Positions 36,722-43,950 of a stretch of DNA of 64,000 nucleotides are shown here, one piece after another. A program made the position numbers and the translations under genes. The DNA is from an uncultured Bacteroides sp. GTDB taxonomy: Bacteria > Bacteroidota > Bacteroidia > Bacteroidales > Bacteroidaceae. The DNA lies in assembly GCA_949288715.1 (NCBI GenBank), contig CASELH010000005.1, positions 1 through 64,000 of the forward strand. The letters run 5' to 3'. How positions within the stretch are numbered: position 1 is the stretch's first letter; every line of letters starts with the position of its first letter. The notes under the pieces are model-generated. The model saw only the letters and a program-made list of their open reading frames with translations. It ran no database searches and had not been told where the DNA came from.

Positions 36722-37906
36722 TCATTCGCCCAAATAGCCCTTCACTTTCTCTTTCAAAAGCCCTTTGCTGTAGCCTTCCCAATGCTCGAGGACAATGCCG
36801 TCGGGCGAAATCATCACGTAGTGGGGGATGCCATGCACGCCATAACGGGCATAAAGACCGCTCATCCCCTGCAAGTCGTTCAGGTTCCACCAAGACATTT
36901 CATGCTGCTGGGAAGCTTTTTCCCAGCCTTCCTTGGTGTCAATGCTCAGGCTCACCATAACCAGACGCTCCTTATACTGCGCATGCAGTTCGCGCATCTC
37001 GGGCAAAGCCATCAGGCAAGGGCCGCAACCGCGGCTCCAAAGGTCGAGCAAAATGTATTTCCCTTTGAAATCGGACAGATGGTGCACTCCTCCTTGCAGG
37101 TCGTAAAGGTCGCTATCTGCCAAAGGTTTGCCGGCCTCGGCCACCTCGGGTGGGAACAAAGCCACACGAATATCCTTTCCAACAGCAGACTGCTTCCAAC
37201 TTTCCGGCAAGTTATTGAACAGACTGACAGCATCCTCCTTATAAGGATAACCTTCCATATATGACACACTCATTGCCATCGACTTCAACCCGTTCATCCA
37301 CACTTCATCAATAGGAAGCTGCTGTAATAAGCTAATCGTATTGGCATCGATAGCCACTTGTATTTTCTCATTCGCCACTTCCAAACTATCATAAACGGTT
37401 TTCAACCTCATGCTTTCCTCAGTACTTACGCCTTCCCCGCGAGCCAATGCACGACAGGAATCTTGCGCTATGATGTTTTTCTGATAACTGTCCCACAGTT
37501 CCTTTGAGACACCGACCAACTTTTGCTGAGTTTGCTGTTGCGGCACATCGCTCTCTACCTGCCAAGTGTACAGTAATTTATTGCTACCCTTTACCTTGGC
37601 ATGCGTATTGGGATTTACCCAAACATTCAGACTCATCGGGGGAAATCCCGGACTGCGAAAACAGCCTATCATCATCTCATTCACCTTTCCGTCTTCCGCT
37701 TGAGCTTCGAAACGGAACTTCCCTCCTTGCAATGTATCTACTGCCACGACTGAGCCCACATTGCCGTCCAATTTGAATAACTCGACGATAACCCCGTCTT
37801 CCACATTCTCCAACTCGCCCTCAATGACGAACTTACCTTGCGCCCACCCCGCCATGCAAAGGCTGAGGAACAGGCACAGCATGATTAACCGTTGATTCAT
37901 ATCCAT
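36722..37906 (-). CDS. TlpA/ResA-like thioredoxin with an N-terminal DUF4369-like domain
   Basis: A 394-residue exported protein: signal sequence (LIMLCLFLSLCMAGWAQ), a beta-sandwich of DUF4369 type (FVIEGELENVEDGVIVELFK), a helical linker, then a thioredoxin domain with the redox motif Cys-Gly-Pro-Cys in LLDLWSRGCGPCLMALPEM. The C-terminus has the usual GIPHYVMISPDGIVLEHWEG. It should act as a periplasmic thiol-disulphide reductase. The ATG at 37906 is chosen (37900 is also possible); the longer frame crosses the promoter box. Confidence 0.88.
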   Translation of the reverse strand: MDMNQRLIMLCLFLSLCMAGWAQGKFVIEGELENVEDGVIVELFKLDGNVGSVVAVDTLQGGKFRFEAQAEDGKVNEMMIGCFRSPGFPPMSLNVWVNPNTHAKVKGSNKLLYTWQVESDVPQQQTQQKLVGVSKELWDSYQKNIIAQDSCRALARGEGVSTEESMRLKTVYDSLEVANEKIQVAIDANTISLLQQLPIDEVWMNGLKSMAMSVSYMEGYPYKEDAVSLFNNLPESWKQSAVGKDIRVALFPPEVAEAGKPLADSDLYDLQGGVHHLSDFKGKYILLDLWSRGCGPCLMALPEMRELHAQYKERLVMVSLSIDTKEGWEKASQQHEMSWWNLNDLQGMSGLYARYGVHGIPHYVMISPDGIVLEHWEGYSKGLLKEKVKGYLGE

Positions 37907-37920
37907 TTTTTTAATGATGT

Positions 37921-37928
37921 CAAAAGTA
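37921..37928 (-). promoter_or_regulatory. Putative -7 box of the TlpA-like gene
   Basis: Read on the minus strand this is TACTTTTG, 15 bp before the start codon at 37906. Confidence 0.55.
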
Positions 37929-37959
37929 AGCATTTTCCGCTTAATAAGAAAGTAATATA

Positions 37960-38047
37960 GTGTAGTATAACCACCGTGATAGCGTAGTATCGCTACCATG
38001 CTGGCGTAGTATCGCTACCGCGCTGGCGTAGTATCGCCACCAACTCG
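37960..38047. repeat. Four tandem 22-bp repeats
   Basis: Four head-to-tail 22-bp units begin at 37960, 37982, 38004 and 38026. The core is GCGTAGTATCGCTACC; the first and last units are diverged. Within each unit AGCG and CGCT flank TAGTAT as a small dyad. The array lies just upstream of the TlpA-like promoter and downstream of the next gene. There are no spacers, so it is not CRISPR. Confidence 0.8.
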
Positions 38048-38073
38048 GTGATGCAACCCCGTGGAAATGGCTT

Positions 38074-38826
38074 TCAGTCCAGCCGGAACTCCGCCATCAG
38101 CAGCACCTCCCGCCCCTCTATCGTCACTTCGGTGAAGAAGCGATAGAGGCCGGGGTGGTTGTCGTTGACCAGCGGGTGCAGGTGCCCGGTGAAGCGGCGC
38201 GTGCCGCCGGGAGGGGTGATGTAGCCAATGTCCACCGCATAGCTGTTGATGGGCAGCCAGTACCAGCGGCCCGCGCGTTCGTAGGCCAGCTTGTAGTGCT
38301 CGCCGCTCAGCACCTTGCCGCTACCCTCGTTGTAAAGCAGGAAGGTGGCCTCGTCCGACCCCGCGGGGAAGGAGGGAAACTCCGGAATGAGGCGCACGCC
38401 CAGCGTGTCGCCGGTGCCCACCTCGTGGCAAGGCTCCGTGCCCGTGGAGCCGTAGAAGCGCAGGGCGGGCGAATCGATGACCTGCTCACGGAAAGCCTGT
38501 TGCCGCTCGGGCGTGTTCAGTACGAGATGCACGTCCAGCGTGTTCAGTCCCGTGCCGTAGCCCATGACATTGGCCCGCACAGCGATGTCCACCGAGTCCC
38601 ACCGCTGGCGTATCGCCTCCATCAAGGCATCCAGCTGCTTTTGCGAAAAGAGAGAATCGGCCATCGGCCTTTCAGCCGGGCGGGCGGCAGGTTGGGGCGC
38701 TTCCGGCAGGGCCGTAACCGTATCGTCGGCAACCGGAGACGCGGCAGTTGCCTGCTTGGCCTTGTGCGAGCATCCCGCCCCAAGCAGGCACATCGTGGAT
38801 AACAGAAAGAAATGTTTTGCATTCAT
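38074..38826 (-). CDS. Lipoprotein of unknown function with a C-terminal Ig-like domain
   Basis: The ATG at 38826 gives 250 residues with a lipoprotein signal (LLGAGC). A Pro/Ala-rich linker (LPEAPQPAARPAERP) precedes a central region with no motif I know. The C-terminal about 110 residues (YNEGSGKVLSGEHYKLAYER; WYWLPINSYAVDIGYITPPG; HPGLYRFFTEVTIEG) look like a bacterial Ig-like domain as found in small Bacteroides lipoproteins; this is tentative. The frame extends upstream but that part is anti-parallel noise over the neighbour. Confidence 0.7.
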   Translation of the reverse strand: MNAKHFFLLSTMCLLGAGCSHKAKQATAASPVADDTVTALPEAPQPAARPAERPMADSLFSQKQLDALMEAIRQRWDSVDIAVRANVMGYGTGLNTLDVHLVLNTPERQQAFREQVIDSPALRFYGSTGTEPCHEVGTGDTLGVRLIPEFPSFPAGSDEATFLLYNEGSGKVLSGEHYKLAYERAGRWYWLPINSYAVDIGYITPPGGTRRFTGHLHPLVNDNHPGLYRFFTEVTIEGREVLLMAEFRLD

Positions 38827-38885
38827 CGCCTCAATGTTTGGATAAGACAAAGGCAAAGTTAAACATTTTCGGCAAGACTTCCAAC

Positions 38886-39656
38886 TTATTGTTTCTCCGT
38901 CAGATACTTCCAGTAGCGCAGGGGCATGTCTTTCCGCTGCTTCACGGGGTTGCGCCGCTCCTTGATGGCGATGGAGTGGAAGTAGGCTTTCCACAGCGAC
39001 TGGTAGAGCCGTTCGTCTTTATCCATCCGGGCATCGTCCAGCCGACCGGTGGACAAGGGGGAGTCGGGGCTGTCGTCTTCGAAGCAGACCTGGCGCACCT
39101 CCTGCAAATCGTAGTAATAGCCGTAGGCGCGCCCCACGTCGTAGAGCAGCCAGCGCTGGCCGGAAAAGCGGTCTTTGAAGTGGTTGACGACCAGGGGAAG
39201 GGCATTTTTCTCGGGCTCTACGGCGGCAAAGTAAGTGCCGTCGGCCATCTTCTGGAAGCGGACAAACTGAAGCAGGCGCAGGCGTTCCCAGTCCACCCGC
39301 TTCCACATGCGGGAGAAGGCCAGCACGTCGGCATCGCCAAAGTTGGTCTCAATGGAGCGCGGGGCATCGACCGCCTTGCGGATATATCGGAACAAAAGGG
39401 AAGGGGTTTCCGGCTCTTCGGCCAGCCAGCATTGCGCCACGGCACGCAGGGCAGAGGGCGACAGCTTCTTCTGCAAGCCGCGCCACACGCGGGCGGCCTT
39501 GGCCTCATCGGTCGCCACCGTGAAGACCTCCTCGTGAAACAGGGGCAACGGGCTGCCCTCCGCCAGCAGTACGTCGGGAAACGTGCGCCGGGCATAGGCC
39601 TCGAACACCGAGGTCAGCAACCCTTCAAAGGTGTTGTCAAAGTAAAAGACTATCAT
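38886..39656 (-). CDS. Probable DNA metabolism protein, partner of the radical SAM protein (TIGR03915 type)
   Basis: A 256-residue protein starting MIVFYFDNTFEGLLTSVFEA, typical of the TIGR03915/DUF4130 family. This family is almost always coded beside a radical SAM protein and is suspected to act in DNA repair or modification. Conserved parts are SPSALRAVAQCWLAEEPE, WKRVDWERLRLLQFVRFQKM and AVEPEKNALPLVVNHFKDRF. The ATG at 39656 is preferred over one seven codons upstream. It starts 17 bp after the radical SAM gene ends, on the same strand. Confidence 0.88.
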   Translation of the reverse strand: MIVFYFDNTFEGLLTSVFEAYARRTFPDVLLAEGSPLPLFHEEVFTVATDEAKAARVWRGLQKKLSPSALRAVAQCWLAEEPETPSLLFRYIRKAVDAPRSIETNFGDADVLAFSRMWKRVDWERLRLLQFVRFQKMADGTYFAAVEPEKNALPLVVNHFKDRFSGQRWLLYDVGRAYGYYYDLQEVRQVCFEDDSPDSPLSTGRLDDARMDKDERLYQSLWKAYFHSIAIKERRNPVKQRKDMPLRYWKYLTEKQ

Positions 39657-39673
39657 CGCGACGCCCCTCCCCC

Positions 39674-40936
39674 TCACTCCTCGAAGTTAAGCATCAGCTG
39701 GCGTTCGTCCGTCTTCCTGCCGCCCTTCGGCACCAACAGGCTGCGCACCCTTTGGGGCGTCAGCTCGTTCACCGTCAGCACGGGCAGCTCGTTGCAGGTG
39801 ATGAAGTATTGCGCCTTCTTCATCACGATGCCCATCTTTTTCAGCTGATAATAACCTAAACGGGAGAAGCGCCGTGAAGCCACGATAAGTCTGGCCGACT
39901 TGAGGCCGATGCCCGGCACACGCATCAGCATTTCGTAGTCGGCACGGTTCACATCCACCGGGAACAGCTCCGGGTGGCGGAGCGCCCACGCCAGTTTCGG
40001 GTCGATGTCCAGGTCCAGTTGGGGGAAGGCGTCATTCACAATCTCCTCTACCTTGAACTGGTAGAAGCGCAACAGCCAGTCGGCCTGGTACAGGCGGTTT
40101 TCGCGCACCAAAGGGGGCTGCTTCAAGGCAGGAAGGCGGGGGTCGTAGGTGTTGACGGCTATGTAGCCCGAATAGTACACCCGCTTCATGGAAGGGCGGC
40201 GATACAGGGCCGACGACAGGCCGAGGATGTCTTTGTCCGTCTCGGGCGTGGCGCCCACAATCATCTGCGTGCTCTGCCCGGCCGGGACAAAGCGGGGGGC
40301 GTGGCGGAAGCGCTTGCGTTCTTCGGCACTCTCCAGCATGCCCTGCTGGATGTAGCGCATAGGGGCAAACACGCTCTGATGGTCTTTCTCAGGCGCCAGG
40401 CGTTTCAGGCTTTCTTCCTTGGGAATCTCGATGTTCACGCTCAAGCGGTCGGCATAGAGCCCGGCCTCGTGCACCAGCTCGCTGCTGGCGCCGGGGATGC
40501 TTTTCAGGTGAATATAACCGTTGAAGCGGTGGATGGTGCGCAAGTCTTTGGCCACCCTCACCAGGCGCTCCATGGTGTAGTCGGGATTGCGCACCACGCC
40601 GCTGCTCAAGAAGAGGCCCTCGATGTAGTTGCGCCGGTAAAACTCGATGGTAAGCTCCACCAGCTCGCTGACGGAGAACGTGGCACGCGGCACATCGTTG
40701 GAGCGCCGGTTGATGCAATACGCGCAATCGTAAATGCAATAATTGGTAAGCATCGTCTTGAGCAGGGATATGCACCGCCCGTCGTCGGCAAAACTGTGGC
40801 AGATGCCCCAGCCGCCCACGGTGTTGCCCAGCATGCCCTTGCAGCCGCCACGCACCGTGCCGCTCGACGAGCATGAGACATCGTATTTGGCCGATTCAGC
40901 CAGAATCTTCAGCTTATCCAATATCTTTTCATTCAT
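39674..40936 (-). CDS. Putative DNA modification/repair radical SAM protein (TIGR03916 type)
   Basis: A 420-residue radical SAM enzyme. The 4Fe-4S motif CxxxCxxC is in NYCIYDCAYCINRRSND. Other family parts are CSSSGTVRGGCKGML near the N-terminus and FSVSELVELTIEFYRRNYIE. The C-terminal third has a helix-hairpin-helix (YEMLMRVPGIGLKSARLIVA), suggesting DNA contact. With the gene at 38886-39656 it forms the conserved two-gene cassette. A UDG-family gene lies nearby at 42763-43341; uracil-glycosylase-type partners are known for this cassette, but here it is on the other strand. Confidence 0.9.
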   Translation of the reverse strand: MNEKILDKLKILAESAKYDVSCSSSGTVRGGCKGMLGNTVGGWGICHSFADDGRCISLLKTMLTNYCIYDCAYCINRRSNDVPRATFSVSELVELTIEFYRRNYIEGLFLSSGVVRNPDYTMERLVRVAKDLRTIHRFNGYIHLKSIPGASSELVHEAGLYADRLSVNIEIPKEESLKRLAPEKDHQSVFAPMRYIQQGMLESAEERKRFRHAPRFVPAGQSTQMIVGATPETDKDILGLSSALYRRPSMKRVYYSGYIAVNTYDPRLPALKQPPLVRENRLYQADWLLRFYQFKVEEIVNDAFPQLDLDIDPKLAWALRHPELFPVDVNRADYEMLMRVPGIGLKSARLIVASRRFSRLGYYQLKKMGIVMKKAQYFITCNELPVLTVNELTPQRVRSLLVPKGGRKTDERQLMLNFEE

Positions 40937-40981
40937 GGCCAGGCAGTTTTAAGAGTCGTGCGCCCATCTTCTCACGGGGAC

Positions 40982-41013
40982 AAAAAAAGACTACCCTTCG
41001 GCAGTCCTTTTTT
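40982..41013. terminator. Two-way terminator between the histone-like gene and the radical SAM gene
   Basis: AAAAAAAGACTACC and GGCAGTCCTTTTTT pair around CTTC, with an A-run on one side and a T-run on the other. It would end the minus-strand histone-like transcript whose stop is at 41042. Confidence 0.75.
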
Positions 41014-41041
41014 ACCCATAAGGAAGAAAACTTGCTTTTCC

Positions 41042-41218
41042 TTAGTTCTTGGCAGCTTCCAAAGAGGCCTTGCGGAAAGCCTTCATAGCCTTTTCAATCT
41101 CCAAAGAAGCTTTGCGAGCACGTGTACCTGCAGCCTTGTTACCATTCTCCAACTGTGCCTTGGCATCTTTTTCAAAGTCTGCATACAGTGCAGCCACCTG
41201 TTCAATTAACTCTTTCAT
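41042..41218 (-). CDS. Histone H1-like small basic protein (Bacteroidota Hc1 type)
   Basis: A 58-residue ORF that reads MKELIEQVAALYADFEKDAK, then AQLENGNKAAGTRARKASLE, then IEKAMKAFRKASLEAAKN. It is almost fully helical, rich in Lys and Ala, and matches the small histone H1-like proteins of Bacteroides that coat DNA. It has its own promoter box 35 bp upstream and a terminator 30 bp downstream. Monocistronic expression and a clean ATG at 41218 support a real gene despite its size. Confidence 0.88.
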   Translation of the reverse strand: MKELIEQVAALYADFEKDAKAQLENGNKAAGTRARKASLEIEKAMKAFRKASLEAAKN

Positions 41219-41252
41219 AATTTATTGATTGATTTGATTAATTATAGCGGGA

Positions 41253-41260
41253 CAAAAATA
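41253..41260 (-). promoter_or_regulatory. Putative -7 box of the histone-like gene
   Basis: On the minus strand this reads TATTTTTG, fitting TAnnTTTG, 35 bp before the ATG at 41218. The region up to 41370 is AT-rich and carries the divergent promoter of the next gene. Confidence 0.55.
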
Positions 41261-41356
41261 CACTCTTTCTTGAAATAAACACATAAAAACGAGGTATTTT
41301 TTGCACAAATGTGTAAAAATAGCCCCAAATAGGCACATCCGGACGCTTTTTTAGCC

Positions 41357-41364
41357 TACTTTTG
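41357..41364 (+). promoter_or_regulatory. -7 box placed 5 bp before the AlbA_2 start codon
   Basis: TACTTTTG followed by CACCC and then ATG at 41370. With normal geometry transcription would begin at or within 1-2 nt of the ATG, so the transcript may be leaderless. Confidence 0.55.
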
Positions 41365-41369
41365 CACCC

Positions 41370-42017
41370 ATGAAACCACAGTCAGACCACACTACCTACA
41401 TACACCACCTCATTGCCGAAGGCGAGCATCAGCAGCAAGACTTCAAGTTTGAAATCTCCGATGCACGCAAAATAGCCAAGACCCTTTCCGCCTTTGCCAA
41501 CACCCAAGGAGGGAGGCTGCTTATCGGCGTAAAAGACAACGGGCGGATAGCCGGCGTCCGCTCCGATGAAGAGCAATACATGATAGAAGCCGCAGCCCGG
41601 CTGTATTGCCGCCCCGAGATAGGCTACCACATGCAGACCTACGAAGCCGAAGGGCGCCACATCCTCATCGTGCAGGTGGAAGAAAGCCCCCAAAAGCCCG
41701 TCTATGCCTGCAACGAAGACGGCCGCTACCTGGCCTACCTGCGCATCAAGGACGAAAACATACTGGCCACCCCCGTGCACCTGCGCGTATGGCGGCAAAA
41801 CGGAAATCCCCAAGGGGAATACATGGCCTACACCGACCGGGAGCAACGGCTGCTGAACCTGCTGCAAGACAACGGGAGCCTGTCGCTGAACCAGTGCTGC
41901 AAGCTGGCACGCCTGCCACGCCGCATTGTGGAGAACCTGCTGGCGCAATTCATCCGCTACGGGCTGGTGGAAACCCTTTTCGAAGGACACCAATTCCGCT
42001 TCCAATTAAAAACATAG
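41370..42017 (+). CDS. AlbA_2 (Schlafen-type) domain protein
   Basis: A 215-residue cytoplasmic protein. The N-terminal AlbA_2 domain has GEHQQQDFKFEISDARKIAK, then LSAFANTQGGRLLIGVKDNG and EEQYMIEAA; the GGRLLIGVKDNG loop is the nucleotide-binding-like signature. The last about 60 residues form a winged-helix-like segment (RLLNLLQDNGSLSLNQCCKL). Such proteins may be DNA- or RNA-linked regulators, but the function here is unknown. The start at 41370 is forced because the domain begins almost at once and the next ATG lies inside it. Confidence 0.85.
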   Translation: MKPQSDHTTYIHHLIAEGEHQQQDFKFEISDARKIAKTLSAFANTQGGRLLIGVKDNGRIAGVRSDEEQYMIEAAARLYCRPEIGYHMQTYEAEGRHILIVQVEESPQKPVYACNEDGRYLAYLRIKDENILATPVHLRVWRQNGNPQGEYMAYTDREQRLLNLLQDNGSLSLNQCCKLARLPRRIVENLLAQFIRYGLVETLFEGHQFRFQLKT

Positions 42018-42051
42018 GTACAACCGACACCGCAAGTTCTGTCCCCTACCC

Positions 42052-42083
42052 TTTGGCACAAAACAACATATTTCGTACTTTTG
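42052..42083 (+). promoter_or_regulatory. Promoter of the 42123 gene
   Basis: TTTG (42052-42055), 20 bp, then TACTTTTG (42076-42083): a textbook Bacteroides promoter, 39 bp before the ATG. Confidence 0.75.
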
Positions 42084-42122
42084 CAACGGAAATAACCAAA
42101 CAACCGATAAAACCTCATATTT

Positions 42123-42758
42123 ATGGGAATATTTGCCAAACTGTTCCACAAGAACACTGAAAAAACATCTTCCAAGAACATGGAAGACTTCATCTCGCTG
42201 ACACGCGTCTACTTCCAGTCCGTCATGGCCGTCAACCTGGGCATTACCAACATCCGCTTCATCCCCGATGTGGCCAACTTCAAGCACCTGTTCAAGATTC
42301 CTACCGTAGGCGGACGCCTGGGGCAAGGCGAGAAAGCCGCCTCGCGGAAAATGCTGATGCAGGACTACAACATCAGCGAGAACTTCTTTAAGGAGATAGA
42401 CACCTCCATCAAAAGAAACTGCCGCACACAGAATGACATCCAAGCCTACCTGTACATGTACCAGGGATTCTCCAACGACCTGATGATGCTGATGGGCAAC
42501 CTGATGCAGTGGAAGTTCCGCATGCCGTCGGTCTTCAAAAACACCTTGCGCGCCATGACCGAGAAAACCGTGCACGAAGTATGCACCCGCCCCGTCTGGA
42601 AGAAAGACGACGTGCACAAGACCGCCATGGCCGTGCGCCAATACAAAGAGCGCCTGGGCTACTCCGAGCAGTGGATGACGGAATACGTGTACAACGTCAT
42701 CATGCTGGCCAAGAAAGAGCCCAAACCCAAGGCCGAAGACAACGCTGCCAAGAAATGA
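42123..42758 (+). CDS. Conserved-looking hypothetical protein
   Basis: A 211-residue soluble, helical protein whose family I do not recognise. It has no signal or membrane segment. Notable parts are FISLTRVYFQSVMAVNLGIT, RFIPDVANFKHLFKIPTVGG and a Met-rich helix (YLYMYQGFSNDLMMLMGNLM). The C-terminus is Lys/Ala-rich (KKEPKPKAEDNAAKK). It has a strong promoter of its own and may be co-transcribed with the UDG-family gene that starts 4 bp after its stop. Confidence 0.75.
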   Translation: MGIFAKLFHKNTEKTSSKNMEDFISLTRVYFQSVMAVNLGITNIRFIPDVANFKHLFKIPTVGGRLGQGEKAASRKMLMQDYNISENFFKEIDTSIKRNCRTQNDIQAYLYMYQGFSNDLMMLMGNLMQWKFRMPSVFKNTLRAMTEKTVHEVCTRPVWKKDDVHKTAMAVRQYKERLGYSEQWMTEYVYNVIMLAKKEPKPKAEDNAAKK

Positions 42759-42762
42759 CAAC

Positions 42763-43341
42763 ATGGAGGACGTAGAACAGCATCCCCTCCTCCCCTTTCT
42801 CCCCGGCAATGCACGCCTGCTGATGCTGGGGAGCTTTCCACCGCAAAAGAAACGGTGGTCGATGGACTTTTATTACCCCAATTGGAATAACGACATGTGG
42901 CGCATCACCGGCCTTGTGTTCTTCAACGACAAGGAGCACTTCGTCGTCCCCGGCCAGAAGGCTTTCAGCAAAGAGCGGCTCATCGGCTTCCTGCAAGACA
43001 AAGGCATCGCCCTCTACGACACCGCCTCTGCCGTGCGCCGCCTGCAAGACAATGCCTCAGACAAATACCTCGAAGTGGTGCAGCCCACCGATGTCGCAGC
43101 CTTGCTGTCGCAACTCCCCTTGTGCAAGGCCATTGTCACCACTGGCGAAAAGGCTACCGATACCCTCTGCGCACAATTCCACATTGCCCGCCCTGCGGTA
43201 GGCAGCTACACGGAGTTCCTTCACCAAGGCCGCCCCTTGCGCCTCTACCGCATGCCCTCCTCATCGCGGGCCTATCCGCTATCCCTTGAGAAGAAAGCGG
43301 CGGCTTACCGCATCATGTACCAGGAATTGCAGTTCCTCTAA
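42763..43341 (+). CDS. Uracil-DNA glycosylase family protein
   Basis: A 192-residue protein with the UDG-fold start ARLLMLGSFPPQKKRWSMDF, then the FYYPNWNNDMWRI segment, and the C-terminal MPSSSRAYPLSLEKKAAAY. GSFPP replaces the GQDPY-type water-activating loop of classical UDG, so it belongs to the MUG-like or an unassigned branch. It would remove damaged bases from DNA if active. The start lies 4 bp after the preceding gene, suggesting an operon. Confidence 0.82.
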   Translation: MEDVEQHPLLPFLPGNARLLMLGSFPPQKKRWSMDFYYPNWNNDMWRITGLVFFNDKEHFVVPGQKAFSKERLIGFLQDKGIALYDTASAVRRLQDNASDKYLEVVQPTDVAALLSQLPLCKAIVTTGEKATDTLCAQFHIARPAVGSYTEFLHQGRPLRLYRMPSSSRAYPLSLEKKAAAYRIMYQELQFL

Positions 43342-43371
43342 ACCGGCAAACACCTGTCAGCCAGGAGGCTG

Positions 43372-43950
43372 TCATGTCAAAACAACCAACACATCGCGAG
43401 CACCGTGCGCGCCCATTACAAGCGCCTGCTCGATATCAGCTGTTTTAGAAGGGCCCGAAATGAATGTCCCAAAAGGATAAGTTTCCGCCGCCAGCCGATG
43501 GTAGGCTTCGTGCATATTGTTCAAAATATGCTCGCGCTCCACTACAATGACCAGCCGCTCGGCTATGAAATAAAGCGCGCGATGCTTCACCGTCTGCGGA
43601 ATCCATACCGCGCCATTCTCTGCCACGGCAAAAGCACCTTTCACAATGGCAATATCGGTTCCGTCCAAATCCTGCGCCTGCTCCACATCATCGGGGTTAA
43701 ACGTAGCACATGCCACATTCTCCAACGACGAAGCTATGCGTGTGGCCTCCGGATACCGGCTGCGGACTACAGACGAGACATCCTCGCCGTCCCCCAACAA
43801 CACGGCCTCCCCTCCCACTTGGCGGATTACTTCACAGAACTTGGCTATTTTATCGGCATAGGTTATTGCCTCGACTTCCCAGACAGGATAGTCATAACGC
43901 TGCTTTGTATTTCTACGGATAGTTGCCAGTATATCTTCTCTGCTGCTCAT
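43372..43950 (-). CDS. lutC: LUD domain protein, LutC-like
   Basis: A 192-residue third component of the LutABC L-lactate oxidation system. It carries a LUD domain: REDILATIRRNTKQRYDYPV, TDIAIVKGAFAVAENGAVWI and the C-terminal FGTFISGPSKTADIEQALVM. It overlaps lutB by 4 bp, showing translational coupling. lutC is the last gene of the lut cluster. Confidence 0.88.
   Translation of the reverse strand: MSSREDILATIRRNTKQRYDYPVWEVEAITYADKIAKFCEVIRQVGGEAVLLGDGEDVSSVVRSRYPEATRIASSLENVACATFNPDDVEQAQDLDGTDIAIVKGAFAVAENGAVWIPQTVKHRALYFIAERLVIVVEREHILNNMHEAYHRLAAETYPFGTFISGPSKTADIEQALVMGAHGARDVLVVLT

Noticed and set aside
37960-38047. CRISPR-like array
   Set aside because: The 22-bp units are directly adjacent with no spacers and there are no cas genes nearby.
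38748-40876. Long plus-strand ORFs (366 and 300 residues) opposite the radical SAM cassette
   Set aside because: They overlap three well-supported minus-strand genes and have no homology-like features.
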